This document shows positions 9,478-18,747 of a DNA stretch of 64,000 nt, one piece after another (position 1 is the first letter of the stretch; each line of letters opens with the position of its first letter). Made by a program: the position numbers and the translations under genes. This DNA is from Caldicellulosiruptor saccharolyticus DSM 8903 (GTDB taxonomy: Bacteria; Bacillota; Thermoanaerobacteria; Caldicellulosiruptorales; Caldicellulosiruptoraceae), in the NCBI RefSeq assembly GCF_000016545.1, contig NC_009437.1:1343501-1407500 (forward strand), read 5' to 3'. The notes under the pieces were generated by a model. The model did not search any database, had not been told where the DNA came from, and saw only the letters and a program-made list of their open reading frames with translations.

Positions 9478-10542
9478 ATGCTTAATAACTTAGAGATGAT
9501 TGTACAAAACGACCCAAGCGGTATGTTTCAGGCGGTTTATAATCTTCCTGAACAGATTCAAAAGGCTTATGAGATAGGGAAAAATATCAGCGTTGATATC
9601 AAGGCAGAGGATATAGATAAAGTTGTAATCACTGGACTTGGCGGTTCTGCAATAGGCGGGAATCTCGTAAGAGTATTTGTCATAGATCAGTGCAAGGTAC
9701 CTGTAATTGTTAACAGGGACTACGTACTTCCTGTATATGTCAACTCTAAGACACTTGTGATTGCATCAAGCTATTCAGGAAACACAGAAGAGACACTTTC
9801 TGCTTACCAGGATGCAAAGACAAAGGGTGCAAAGATAATTGCTATCACAACAGGCGGAAAGCTAAAAGAGATGGCTGAAAAAGATGGATATTATGTAATT
9901 ACAATTCCTGGTGGGCTTCAACCACGAGCAGCACTTGGATATTCATTTATCCCGCTTTTGATGCTTTTTGTAAAAATTGGGCTTATTCCTCCTGTTGATG
10001 ACCAGATTGAAGAGACAATAAAGGTTCTAAGCGACCTCAGAGAAAGGTACAAACCAGAGGTACCAGAAGAAAAAAATTTGGCAAAAAGGCTTACGTTAAA
10101 ACTTTGGAATAAACTACCAATTATATACGGAATTAGCGGTACAACAGAGGTTATTGCAGAGAGATGGAAGGGACAGATATGTGAGAACTCAAAATCACCT
10201 GCATATTTCAATGTCTTTTCTGAGCTGAACCACAATGAGATAGTTGGAACAGAGTCGCCAAAGCACATCTTAGGACTTTTTGAGATTGTAATGCTTCATG
10301 ACATTGAAGACCACAAGAGAAATGCAATTAGAATGGACATCACAAAGGATTTAGTAAAAGGTATTGTATCAGGTGTAAATGATATATATTCAATAGGAAA
10401 TTCAAGACTTGCAAGGATGTTTTCACTGATTTATCTTGGAGATTATGTATCACTCTATCTTGCAACACTTTATCAAAACGATCCAACTCCTGTTAAAAAG
10501 ATTGATATTTTAAAGAACAAGCTTGCAGAGATAAAAGACTAA
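9478..10542 (+). CDS. bifunctional phosphoglucose/phosphomannose isomerase
   Basis: 354 residues with a SIS (sugar isomerase) fold. Motifs visible are GLGGSAIGGNL, SYSGNTEETL and the C-terminal SELNHNEIVG segment that marks the PGI/PMI subfamily found in archaea and some thermophiles. It interconverts glucose-6-phosphate, fructose-6-phosphate and mannose-6-phosphate in the cytoplasm. It sits with hprK, a PHP hydrolase and fructose-bisphosphate aldolase, so this is a sugar-phosphate neighbourhood. The start is supported by AAAGGAG. The subfamily call rests on length and motifs; single-activity PGI is longer. Confidence 0.88.
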   Translation: MLNNLEMIVQNDPSGMFQAVYNLPEQIQKAYEIGKNISVDIKAEDIDKVVITGLGGSAIGGNLVRVFVIDQCKVPVIVNRDYVLPVYVNSKTLVIASSYSGNTEETLSAYQDAKTKGAKIIAITTGGKLKEMAEKDGYYVITIPGGLQPRAALGYSFIPLLMLFVKIGLIPPVDDQIEETIKVLSDLRERYKPEVPEEKNLAKRLTLKLWNKLPIIYGISGTTEVIAERWKGQICENSKSPAYFNVFSELNHNEIVGTESPKHILGLFEIVMLHDIEDHKRNAIRMDITKDLVKGIVSGVNDIYSIGNSRLARMFSLIYLGDYVSLYLATLYQNDPTPVKKIDILKNKLAEIKD

Positions 10543-10584
10543 AAAAGTCTTTTGAAAAAATTTTTAGCTGAGAGCTGATCAGAA

Positions 10585-11304
10585 ATGTTTTTAGAAGTAG
10601 AGACGCACTGCCATACAATTGCAAGTGGCCATGCCTACAATACTTTAGAAGAAATGGTTGCTGAAGCCAAAAATAAAGGTTTAAAAGGCATTTGTATTAC
10701 TGACCACGGCCCTGAGATGCCAGGGTCGTGCAGTAGTTTATATTTTTACAATTTAGTTGTTGTACCAAGAAAGATTGATGGTATAATGGTATTTAGAGGA
10801 TGTGAAGCAAATATTATTGACTATGAAGGTAGTGTTGACCTTCCAGAAAGTGCCCTAAATAGGCTTGATTTTGTAATTGCAAGTCTGCATGATGTTTGTA
10901 TCCCACCCGGGACAATTTTGGACCATACCAGGGCGTTGATAAGCGCTATCAAAAATCCAAATATACTCTGCATTGGCCATCCAGGAAATCCTTTATATGA
11001 GATTGACAAAGAAGCAGTTGTTAAGACTGCAAAGGAACATAATAAGGCTATTGAGATAAACAATGCGTCGTTTTATGTGAGAGAAAAGAGCAGGGAAAAC
11101 TGTATAGAAATTTTAAAGCTTTGCAAAAAGTATGGTGTTTACATTGCAATGGGCTCAGATGCGCATTTTAAGACAGATATTGCAAGGTGTGATGTCACAA
11201 GAAAACTTATTGAAGAGTATGAGTTTCCACACGAGCTCATAGTCAACAAAAGCCTTGAGAACTTTTTGGAGTTCTTAAGGCTTCATGGGAAAAATATTGA
11301 ATAA
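10585..11304 (+). CDS. PHP-domain phosphoesterase (YcdX-like)
   Basis: 239 residues of the PHP fold. Metal-binding histidines and acidic residues are visible in ETHCHT (near residue 6), CITDHGPEM, CIGHPGNP and GSDAHFK. Family members of this length hydrolyse phosphate esters, and YcdX-type proteins bind three zinc ions. The actual substrate cannot be read from sequence. Placement between a sugar isomerase and aldolase hints at sugar-phosphate metabolism, but this is inference. Histidinol-phosphatase is a less likely alternative since no histidine genes are near. Confidence 0.8.
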   Translation: MFLEVETHCHTIASGHAYNTLEEMVAEAKNKGLKGICITDHGPEMPGSCSSLYFYNLVVVPRKIDGIMVFRGCEANIIDYEGSVDLPESALNRLDFVIASLHDVCIPPGTILDHTRALISAIKNPNILCIGHPGNPLYEIDKEAVVKTAKEHNKAIEINNASFYVREKSRENCIEILKLCKKYGVYIAMGSDAHFKTDIARCDVTRKLIEEYEFPHELIVNKSLENFLEFLRLHGKNIE

Positions 11305-11331
11305 TTAACTTTAAGAGGAGGTAAAGTTGAA

Positions 11332-12303
11332 ATGCCACTTGTAACAACCAAAGAGATGTTTAAAAAGGCCGCTGAGGGGAAGTATGCTATTGGTGCCTTC
11401 AATGTCAACAACATGGAGATTATCCAGGGGATTGTTGAGGCAGCAAAGGAGGAACAAGCACCTTTAATTTTGCAGGTCTCAGCAGGAGCAAGAAAATACG
11501 CAAAACACGTCTATCTTGTAAAACTTGTTGAGGCAGCTTTAGAGGACTCTGGTGATTTACCAATTGCACTTCACCTTGACCATGGCGAGGACTTCGAGAT
11601 TTGCAAGGCGTGCATCGATGGCGGATTTACATCTGTTATGATTGATGGTTCACGTCTCCCATTTGAAGAGAACATTGCGCTTACCAAGAAAGTTGTTGAA
11701 TATGCGCATGAGAGGGGAGTTGTTGTTGAGGCAGAGCTTGGAAAGCTTGCCGGCATTGAGGACAATGTAAAGGTTGCAGAGCATGAGGCAGCATTTACTG
11801 ACCCTGACCAAGCAGCAGAGTTTGTTGAAAGAACAGGTGTTGACTCATTGGCAGTTGCAATTGGAACAAGCCATGGGGCGTATAAGTTCAAGGGCGAGCC
11901 AAGACTTGATTTTGAGAGACTTCAGAGAATAGTAGAAAAGCTTCCAAAGGGCTTTCCAATTGTTCTTCACGGTGCGTCGTCAGTTTTGCCAGAGTTTGTT
12001 GAGATGTGCAACAAGTACGGTGGTAATATCCCTGGTGCAAAAGGTGTGCCAGAAGATATGCTAAGAAAGGCTGCTGAGCTTGGTGTGAGAAAGATTAACA
12101 TTGACACAGATTTAAGACTTGCAATGACAGCAGCAATAAGAAAGCATTTGGCAGAACATCCTGACCACTTTGACCCAAGACAGTACCTCAAAGATGGCAG
12201 AGAGGCAATTAAAGAGATGGTTAAGCACAAGCTGAGAAATGTTTTGGGCTGTAGTGGCAAGGCTCCAGAGATACTTGAAGAGATTAAGAAGAACAGAGGC
12301 TAA
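11332..12303 (+). CDS. fba: class II fructose-1,6-bisphosphate aldolase
   Basis: 323 residues. The enzyme splits fructose-1,6-bisphosphate into dihydroxyacetone phosphate and glyceraldehyde-3-phosphate. Class II features are the zinc-site segment ALHLDHGEDFE, the VEAELGKLAG segment, the second zinc histidine in VLHGASS, and the substrate-binding KINIDTDLR. A strong GGAGGT precedes ATG 11332. A terminator follows about 60 bases downstream, making this the last gene of its transcription unit. Confidence 0.96.
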   Translation: MPLVTTKEMFKKAAEGKYAIGAFNVNNMEIIQGIVEAAKEEQAPLILQVSAGARKYAKHVYLVKLVEAALEDSGDLPIALHLDHGEDFEICKACIDGGFTSVMIDGSRLPFEENIALTKKVVEYAHERGVVVEAELGKLAGIEDNVKVAEHEAAFTDPDQAAEFVERTGVDSLAVAIGTSHGAYKFKGEPRLDFERLQRIVEKLPKGFPIVLHGASSVLPEFVEMCNKYGGNIPGAKGVPEDMLRKAAELGVRKINIDTDLRLAMTAAIRKHLAEHPDHFDPRQYLKDGREAIKEMVKHKLRNVLGCSGKAPEILEEIKKNRG

Positions 12304-12360
12304 AGTTGGTTTTTGGCAAGTAAAGTGAATTTTTGTTTAAGTGAATTTTTATTTAAAGAC

Positions 12361-12391
12361 AAAAAGAGGCGAAGGGGAATGGCCTCTTTTT
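12361..12391 (+). terminator. fba terminator
   Basis: AAAAAGAGGC pairs with GCCTCTTTTT around an 11-base loop, and the T-rich run continues to about 12398. It closes the hprK-fba unit and separates it from the scfAB promoter just downstream. Confidence 0.8.
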
Positions 12392-12404
12392 CTTTTTTGT
12401 AAAA

Positions 12405-12433
12405 TTGTATTGTTCAATACTTTGTGATAAAAT
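12405..12433 (+). promoter_or_regulatory. SigA-type promoter for scfA
   Basis: TTGTAT (12405-12410) and TAAAAT (12428-12433) are 17 bases apart. Transcription would start near 12440, giving a leader of about 60 bases to the scfA start. This is the only promoter-like sequence between the fba terminator and scfA. Confidence 0.5.
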
Positions 12434-12499
12434 ACTATGTGTTATTTCAAAAAATTCTTTTTTAGAGAACCATTTTATGAGGGAGGTTATAAGAAGAAG

Positions 12500-12643
12500 A
12501 TGAAGCATATTAAAGTTATTGCAAAGAATGCTCTTTCCAAAACAGTTGTAAACGGTGGATGTGGCGAGTGCCAGGCATCTTGTCAGTCGGCTTGTAAAAC
12601 ATCTTGCACAGTAGGAAATCAAGTTTGCAGAAACAAAAAGTAA
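12500..12643 (+). CDS. scfA: SCIFF ranthipeptide precursor
   Basis: A 47-residue peptide with six cysteines at 21, 24, 28, 32, 36 and 43, matching the six-cysteines-in-forty-five-residues (SCIFF) precursor family. The leader MKHIKVIAKNAL and the core CGECQASCQSACKTSC are very close to the family pattern. The maturase next door installs thioether links from cysteine sulfur to neighbouring residues. Start ATG 12500 follows GGGAGG; an upstream in-frame ATG at 12437 would add 21 residues unlike the family. SCIFF is nearly universal in Clostridia, and signalling roles have been proposed in clostridia. Confidence 0.95.
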   Translation: MKHIKVIAKNALSKTVVNGGCGECQASCQSACKTSCTVGNQVCRNKK

Positions 12644-12665
12644 TTTTGGAAAAATAAAGGAACAT

Positions 12666-12695
12666 GGGCTGTCAATTGAAGATTTGAGGCAGCCC
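12666..12695 (+). terminator. intercistronic hairpin between scfA and scfB
   Basis: GGGCTG (12666-12671) pairs with CAGCCC (12690-12695), with a possible inner TCAA/TTGA pair. It is followed by a poor T tract, so it probably lets part of the transcription through. Such an attenuating hairpin would give more precursor than maturase mRNA, a common need in RiPP operons. That role is inference. Confidence 0.5.
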
Positions 12696-12740
12696 GGTCT
12701 TGCTATTTAATCTTTTATGGGAGGAAAAAATCTTTTCAAG

Positions 12741-14102
12741 ATGATTCACGCTTTTAAAAAATTTGGTCTAAACATTGTTTTAGATGTTGCCTCTGGTTCA
12801 ATCTTTACTGTGGATGATGTTGCATTTGAAGTGATAAAGTATTTTGACAAAAACAGAACATTCAATGGAGTATATGATAATCTAAATTTTAGCAAGCATG
12901 AGATTGAAGAAGCAGTAAATGAAGTAGAAAAGCTAATTGAAGAAGGGGTTTTATTCACTGAAGATGAGTATAAGGATTTGAATCTAATTGACAAAAGAAA
13001 TCCTGTTATAAAGGCTCTTTGTCTTCATGTGTCGCATGACTGTGATTTAAGATGTAGGTACTGTTTTGCTTCAGCAGGGAGTTTCAAACAGGAAAGAAGG
13101 CTTATGAGTTTTGATGTTGGGAAAAAGGCAATTGACTTTTTGCTCAAAAGCTCTGGTTCAAGGAAGAATTTAGAGGTTGACTTTTTTGGTGGAGAGCCTC
13201 TTTTGAATTTTGGGATTGTCAAAAAGATTGTTGAGTATGCAAGAAAAGAAGAGAAGAAGTATGGTAAGCATATATCTTTTACACTGACAACAAATGCAAC
13301 CGCTCTTAATGATGAAATTATTGAATACTTGAATGAGAATATGGAAAATGTTGTGTTGAGCCATGATGGAAGACCTGAAATAAATGACTTTATGAGGATT
13401 GACAGAGAGGGCAGAGGCACTTATGACGTGATTACACAGAATATTTTGAAGTTTATACAAAAGCGAAATGGGAAAACTTATTATGTGAGAGGAACATTTA
13501 CTTCAAAAAACCTCGACTTTTCAAAAGATGTTTTACACCTTTATAGTCTTGGAATAAAAGAGATTTCTGTTGAACCTGTTATTTTAGACGAAAAAAGTCC
13601 ATGGGCTATTTTGCCGCAGCATGTAGAAAGGATAAAAGAAGAGTATGATATCTTGGCACAAGAGTATGTAAGTGCGAAACTAAAAGGGGAAGGATTTAAC
13701 TTCTTCCATTTCAATATCGACCTTGCTGGGGGACCGTGTGTATCAAAACGCTTAAGCGGCTGTGGTGCTGGGTTTGAATATGTTGCAATTGACCCTGACG
13801 GAAATATTTTTCCTTGTCATCAATTTGTTGACAAGCCGCAGTTTAAACTTGGAACAGTGTTTGATGGGATTACACGGGCTGATTTAGTTGAAGAGTTTAA
13901 GAAAAACAATGTATATGAAAAAGAGGAATGCTCAAACTGCTGGGCAAGGTTTTACTGTAGTGGAGGGTGCGCTGCTGCAAATTACAATATGTGCGGTGAT
14001 ATCAAAAAATCGTATACCGTCTCTTGTGAACTTGAAAAAAAGAGGGTGGAAAATGCAATAGCTGCAAAACTATACCTTATGGAAAAGGGGATTGAAGGTT
14101 AA
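12741..14102 (+). CDS. scfB: SCIFF radical SAM thioether maturase
   Basis: A 453-residue radical SAM/SPASM enzyme. The N-terminal part (FGLNIVLDVASG onward) is the precursor-recognition region. The SAM cluster motif is CDLRCRYC, that is C-x3-C-x2-C, inside HDCDLRCRYCFA. The C-terminal SPASM cysteines are in GPCVSKRLSGCGAG, IFPCHQF and CSNCWARFYCSGGC, which bind two auxiliary iron-sulfur clusters. It installs thioether bridges in ScfA. I start at ATG 12741, since family members begin MIH; ATG 12717 in frame adds eight residues but contains the GGGAGG that looks like the ribosome-binding site. Confidence 0.95.
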   Translation: MIHAFKKFGLNIVLDVASGSIFTVDDVAFEVIKYFDKNRTFNGVYDNLNFSKHEIEEAVNEVEKLIEEGVLFTEDEYKDLNLIDKRNPVIKALCLHVSHDCDLRCRYCFASAGSFKQERRLMSFDVGKKAIDFLLKSSGSRKNLEVDFFGGEPLLNFGIVKKIVEYARKEEKKYGKHISFTLTTNATALNDEIIEYLNENMENVVLSHDGRPEINDFMRIDREGRGTYDVITQNILKFIQKRNGKTYYVRGTFTSKNLDFSKDVLHLYSLGIKEISVEPVILDEKSPWAILPQHVERIKEEYDILAQEYVSAKLKGEGFNFFHFNIDLAGGPCVSKRLSGCGAGFEYVAIDPDGNIFPCHQFVDKPQFKLGTVFDGITRADLVEEFKKNNVYEKEECSNCWARFYCSGGCAAANYNMCGDIKKSYTVSCELEKKRVENAIAAKLYLMEKGIEG

Positions 14103-14615
14103 ATGATTATTACTTATAAAGGTAAAACACCAAAGATTGCACAAAGTTGCTACATTGCACCAAACGCAACCATAATAGGCGATGTCGAGATTGGAGAAAA
14201 TTCAAGTGTATGGTTCGGCTGTGTTATTAGATGTGAGGAAAACAGAATTGTAATTGGCAAGAATACAAATATCCAAGATTTGACCACAATCCACACTGAT
14301 CATTGCTGCTCTGTCATAATTGGTGATGATGTAACAATTGGTCACAATGTAGTGCTGCATGGTTGCGATATAGGAAATAATGTACTTGTTGGTATGGGCT
14401 CTATAATAATGAATGGAAGCAAAATAGGTAACAATGTCTTAATTGGTGCAGGGAGCCTTATTACTCAAAATACAATTATTCCACCAAATACACTTGTATT
14501 TGGGAGACCTGCAAAGGTTATAAGAGAGCTGACGCAAGAGGAAATAGAACGAATAAGGATTTCTGCAAAAGAGTACATTGAACTTAGCAATGATTATAAA
14601 AATATTTGTAAATAG
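14103..14615 (+). CDS. gamma-carbonic-anhydrase-like left-handed beta-helix protein
   Basis: 170 residues made of hexapeptide repeats of the left-handed beta-helix fold. The three metal histidines of gamma-carbonic anhydrases are visible in TTIHTDH and TIGHNVVLHG. The start abuts the scfB stop, so it is in the scfAB operon, an arrangement that may be more than chance. True carbonic anhydrase activity cannot be assumed, since many relatives are inactive in assays. Acyltransferase is unlikely given the histidine set. Confidence 0.85.
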   Translation: MIITYKGKTPKIAQSCYIAPNATIIGDVEIGENSSVWFGCVIRCEENRIVIGKNTNIQDLTTIHTDHCCSVIIGDDVTIGHNVVLHGCDIGNNVLVGMGSIIMNGSKIGNNVLIGAGSLITQNTIIPPNTLVFGRPAKVIRELTQEEIERIRISAKEYIELSNDYKNICK

Positions 14616-14628
14616 TAAACTTAGTTTG

Positions 14629-14658
14629 TTGACTTTAGACTAATTTAAGGATTATAAT
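14629..14658 (+). promoter_or_regulatory. SigA-type promoter for secDF
   Basis: TTGACT (14629-14634) and TATAAT (14653-14658) with an 18-base spacer lie about 80 bases ahead of secD. Both boxes are near consensus. Confidence 0.7.
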
Positions 14659-14736
14659 ACTAAAAGGACTGTAATGTTAAAAATGAAACTGAGTTTGTAA
14701 GCTTTCACAACAAGTAGAAAGAAAGGAGAAAGGGTT

Positions 14737-15984
14737 ATGCAAAATAGGAGCTTGGCACAGTTTTTGATAGCAAGCCTCATAATCGCCTTTGCATTTTACA
14801 TAGTCTTTTTTGGTCTGAATATCGGAACGGCAAGCATACCATCAGTGAAAGATGTCATAAGATATGGGCTTGATTTAAAAGGTGGGGTATATATTGTTTA
14901 TGAGGCAGCAAAGGAAAATCCAACAAAAAGGGAAATGGAATCAGCTGTCCAGCTAATTCGTACAAGGCTTGATATGAGAAACTTTTATGATGCAACCGCA
15001 ACTTTGCAGGGTTCAAAGAGAATCAGGGTAGAAATTCCAGGTGTCAAAGATCCTGACGAGGCTATTCAATATATAGGGAGAACAGCATTGATTGAATTCA
15101 AAGGTCCTCAGGGTGATTTGATTGTCTCAGGTAGAGATGTGGTTGATGCATACGCTCAGCAGACAGCAGCAGGCTATGTAGTTGCTCTTAAATTTAACAA
15201 AGAAGGAACTAAGAAATTTGCAGAGGGGACAAGAAAGTACCTAGGGCAGAATATTGGAATTTATTTAGATGGTAAATTAATATCAAATCCAACAGTTGAA
15301 GAGGAGATTACAAATGGCGAAGCCATAATTAGGGGTATGAAAGATTTAGAAGAAGCAAAGACATTGGCCCAGCAAATCAAAGCAGGTGCACTGCCATTTG
15401 CTTTAAATGTTGTAGAAAGCAGGGCGATAGGACCATCTTTGGGTAATGAAGCCTTGAGGACAACATTAAAAGCAGGTATTATAGGACTTCTTTTGGTATT
15501 CTTATTTATGATAATCTTTTACAGGCTGCCAGGGTTTATTGCAGATATTGCATTAGTTGCATATGTTGTTATACTTGTTGCAATAGTAGGGTACGCAAAA
15601 ATAACACTTACCCTCCCTGGTATTGCGGGTATAATTCTTTCTGCCGGCATGGCAGTGGATGCTAACATCTTGATATTTGCAAGAATGAAGGAAGAGCTCC
15701 GAGCTGGAAAAACACTAAAAGCTGCAATGGATGCGGGGTTTAGACGTGCACTTAATGCTGTCATAGACTCAAATATAACAACAATCATAGCAGGACTTGT
15801 GCTTTTATTCCTTGGTACAGGTCCAATCAAGGGTTTTGCCTGGACACTTACAATAGGTATTGTTGTTTCATTCTTTACTGCAATTACTGTCACAAGGTTC
15901 TTGCTTGTATCTATCATAAACACAGGGTTTTTCAAGGATATGAGATGGTATGGCGGTAAGAAAACCAGGGAGGTGCGCGCGTAA
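14737..15984 (+). CDS. secD: protein translocase subunit SecD
   Basis: A 415-residue membrane protein that, with SecF, uses the proton or sodium gradient to help SecYEG export proteins. One N-terminal membrane helix (LIIAFAFYIVFFGL) is followed by the periplasm-side domain with GLDLKGGVYIVYEA, then five C-terminal helices with AGMAVDANILIFARMKEE. Its stop overlaps the secF start by one base (TAATG), so the pair is translationally coupled. AAGGAGA precedes ATG. Confidence 0.96.
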   Translation: MQNRSLAQFLIASLIIAFAFYIVFFGLNIGTASIPSVKDVIRYGLDLKGGVYIVYEAAKENPTKREMESAVQLIRTRLDMRNFYDATATLQGSKRIRVEIPGVKDPDEAIQYIGRTALIEFKGPQGDLIVSGRDVVDAYAQQTAAGYVVALKFNKEGTKKFAEGTRKYLGQNIGIYLDGKLISNPTVEEEITNGEAIIRGMKDLEEAKTLAQQIKAGALPFALNVVESRAIGPSLGNEALRTTLKAGIIGLLLVFLFMIIFYRLPGFIADIALVAYVVILVAIVGYAKITLTLPGIAGIILSAGMAVDANILIFARMKEELRAGKTLKAAMDAGFRRALNAVIDSNITTIIAGLVLLFLGTGPIKGFAWTLTIGIVVSFFTAITVTRFLLVSIINTGFFKDMRWYGGKKTREVRA

Positions 15985-16913
15985 TGACAAATATTGATTT
16001 TATGGGCAAGAGAAAGTATTTCTATGTTCTGTCAATCTTGGTTATGATAATAGGCCTTATTTCATATATAATTCAAGGGTTTAACTATGACATAGATTTT
16101 ACAGGTGGTACTGTACTTGAGATTAACCTTCACAAAGTTCCAAGTGCTGCTGAGATTGCTGATTTAGAGAAGCTGACAAAACAGATTACAGGAACACAGA
16201 CACCTATTGTCAGAAAGATTGAAGATGGAAAAAAGATTATGATAAATGCACATGAGGTACATGGTAAAAAAAGAACAGAACTTTCAAAGGAGACACGCGA
16301 CAAGCTTTTCAATGCCATCGCAAAAAAGTATAATCTTAAAAAGGAAGACTTAATTTCATACCAAAATGTTGGAGCTGTGGTATCATCTGAACTGAAGTCT
16401 CAAGCTGTTTGGGCTGTTATAATAGCATCAATCCTGATGTTAATCTATATTGCGATAAGATTTGAATTTAAATTTGGTACAACTGCAGTTATAGCACTTT
16501 TGCATGACCTTTTGATAATGCTAACTGTCTACACGTTGTTTAAAATACCTCTAAACTCTACATTCATTGCAGCAATGCTAACTGTCCTTGGTTATTCAAT
16601 AAACGATACCATTGTTGTGTTTGACAGGATAAGAGAAAATAGAAGAATTCAAGGAAAAATGGATTTAAAAGACCTTGTAAATCTGAGCATGAATCAGACA
16701 ATAGGAAGGTCACTTTCAACTGCTGCAACTGTTATAATTGTATTGTTTGTGCTGTACCTGATGGGTGTTCAGTCTATAAAAGAGTTTGCATTGCCCCTTT
16801 TAATAGGTATTACATCTGGTACTTATTCGTCAATATTTATAGCAACTGCGCTTTGGTTCGACTGGGAAAGGAGTACAAGAAAGAAACTTCAGACAAAACC
16901 AAAGAGAGCTTAA
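15984..16913 (+). CDS. secF: protein translocase subunit SecF
   Basis: A 309-residue partner of SecD with the same topology: one N-terminal helix, an external domain opening with YDIDFTGGTVLEI, and five helices containing GYSINDTIVVFDRIREN. It overlaps the secD stop by one base. SecD and SecF are separate proteins here, unlike the fused SecDF of Bacillus. A strong terminator follows. Confidence 0.96.
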   Translation: MTNIDFMGKRKYFYVLSILVMIIGLISYIIQGFNYDIDFTGGTVLEINLHKVPSAAEIADLEKLTKQITGTQTPIVRKIEDGKKIMINAHEVHGKKRTELSKETRDKLFNAIAKKYNLKKEDLISYQNVGAVVSSELKSQAVWAVIIASILMLIYIAIRFEFKFGTTAVIALLHDLLIMLTVYTLFKIPLNSTFIAAMLTVLGYSINDTIVVFDRIRENRRIQGKMDLKDLVNLSMNQTIGRSLSTAATVIIVLFVLYLMGVQSIKEFALPLLIGITSGTYSSIFIATALWFDWERSTRKKLQTKPKRA

Positions 16914-16947
16914 TATTTTTTGTATATAGCTTTTTTGTTAAGTTTTG

Positions 16948-16986
16948 AAAAGCTCTTGCGAAAGTCTCTTTCGTAAGGGCTTTTTT
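16948..16986 (+). terminator. secDF terminator
   Basis: A 14-base-pair stem with one or two G-T pairs and a three-base loop (16948-16981), then six T. It is a textbook intrinsic terminator and also has A-rich sequence on its other side, so it may work in both directions. Confidence 0.85.
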
Positions 16987-17027
16987 AAAATGTCTTTTAT
17001 TTATTTTTATTTTTTGGAGGAATTTTT

Positions 17028-18695
17028 ATGAGAAAAAGAACAGAGCATAGAATCAGAATTATTCCACTTGGAGGCTTGAACGAGATTGGCAAGAACATGA
17101 CAGTGGTTGAGGTAGACGATGAGATTGTTGTAATTGACTGTGGGCTTGCATTTCCAGAAGATGAAATGCTTGGCATTGACCTGGTTATACCTGATGTGTC
17201 GTATTTGGTGAAAAATAAGGAAAAGGTAAGGGCACTTATACTCACACATGGACACGAAGACCACATAGGGGCAATTCCATATGTTTTAAGAGATTTGAAC
17301 ATCCCTATTTATGGAACAAAGCTTACCCTTGGTCTTGTTGAAATAAAGCTTATGGAGTTTGGGATAGACCTAAACTCTGTTAAGCTCTTTACTGTCAAAG
17401 CTGGTGATGTGATTAGTTTTAACAATATGCGAGTGGAGTTTATCCGAACAACACACTCCATTGCAGACTCTGTTGCAATTGCTCTACACACGCCACTGGG
17501 TGCTATTGTTCACACAGGCGATTTTAAAGTTGACTTTACACCGATTGAGGGTGAGCCAATAGATTTGATTAGATTTGCAGAGCTTGGCAAGCAAGGCGTG
17601 TTAGCACTTTTGTGTGATTCAACAAATGCTGAACGTCCTGGTTTTACTTTATCTGAAAAAACTGTTGGCGCAACCTTTGACAGAATATTTTCTCAAGCTC
17701 AGGGAAGAGTTATTGTTGCAACATTTTCATCACACATTCACAGAGTCCAGCAAGTGATAAACTCTGCAGAAAAACAAGGTAGAAAGATTTGTGTTCTGGG
17801 GAGAAGCATGGTAAATGTTGTTAACAAGGCGCTTGAGCTTGGATATTTGAAGATGCCTGATGGAATGCTGATTGATGTTGATGAACTTGAAAACTATCCC
17901 CCAAATAAAATAGTGCTTATTACAACAGGAAGCCAGGGCGAGCCAATGTCGGCTCTTTCGCGCATGGCCTCTGCTGAACACAAAAAGGTGGGAATTATAC
18001 CAGGTGATGTTGTGATAATCTCGGCTGCGCCAATTCCTGGTAATGAGAAGTTTGTCAACAGGGTAATAAACGACCTTTTCAAACAGGGTGCACAGGTGAT
18101 TTATGAAGACATAGATGATATCCACGTGTCAGGTCATGCATGCCAGGAAGAGATAAAGCTTATACACAATTTAACGCGACCCAAATATAGTGTGCCTGTA
18201 CATGGAGAGTTCAAACACTTGATCCACCATGCGAAACTTGCAATGGAACTTGGGGAAAAGAATGTTTTTATTTTAGAAAATGGCAAAGTACTTGAGATAA
18301 CAAAAGACTCTGCAAAGGTTGTTGGTATGGTCCAGGCGGGCAATGTACTTGTTGACGGGCTTGGTGTTGGTGATGTTGGAAATGTTGTACTACGTGACAG
18401 ACGTCATCTTGCTCAAGATGGACTTTTTATTGTGGTTCTCACAATTGATTCATCAACAAGAGATGTAATTGCTGGGCCTGAGATAATCTCAAGGGGGTTT
18501 ATCTATATAAAAGAGTCTGAGCCACTAATTGAAGAGGCAAAAAAGGTGATAAAGGATGTTTTGTATTTCTGTAGAAAAAACGATATCACAGAGCCAAATG
18601 CTATAAAGGTTATATTAAAAGATAATCTAAAAAATTTCTTGTTTGAAAAGACACGCAGAAATCCCATGATAATTCCTATAATAACTGAGGTTTAA
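17028..18695 (+). CDS. rnj: ribonuclease J
   Basis: 555 residues of the beta-CASP metallo-beta-lactamase nuclease family. The zinc motif LTHGHEDHIGAIPY, the beta-CASP segment with ATFSSHIHRVQQ, and the PVHGEFKHL segment are all present. RNase J carries out 5' to 3' exonuclease and endonuclease steps in mRNA decay and rRNA maturation in Firmicutes. Length is normal. GGAGG precedes ATG 17028. One paralogue only is seen in the window, so J1 versus J2 is not assigned. Confidence 0.95.
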   Translation: MRKRTEHRIRIIPLGGLNEIGKNMTVVEVDDEIVVIDCGLAFPEDEMLGIDLVIPDVSYLVKNKEKVRALILTHGHEDHIGAIPYVLRDLNIPIYGTKLTLGLVEIKLMEFGIDLNSVKLFTVKAGDVISFNNMRVEFIRTTHSIADSVAIALHTPLGAIVHTGDFKVDFTPIEGEPIDLIRFAELGKQGVLALLCDSTNAERPGFTLSEKTVGATFDRIFSQAQGRVIVATFSSHIHRVQQVINSAEKQGRKICVLGRSMVNVVNKALELGYLKMPDGMLIDVDELENYPPNKIVLITTGSQGEPMSALSRMASAEHKKVGIIPGDVVIISAAPIPGNEKFVNRVINDLFKQGAQVIYEDIDDIHVSGHACQEEIKLIHNLTRPKYSVPVHGEFKHLIHHAKLAMELGEKNVFILENGKVLEITKDSAKVVGMVQAGNVLVDGLGVGDVGNVVLRDRRHLAQDGLFIVVLTIDSSTRDVIAGPEIISRGFIYIKESEPLIEEAKKVIKDVLYFCRKNDITEPNAIKVILKDNLKNFLFEKTRRNPMIIPIITEV

Positions 18696-18747
18696 CTATA
18701 CAAGTTGTTTTTGCATATAATGATAAAAGACAAGGTTCTTTAAAAAA

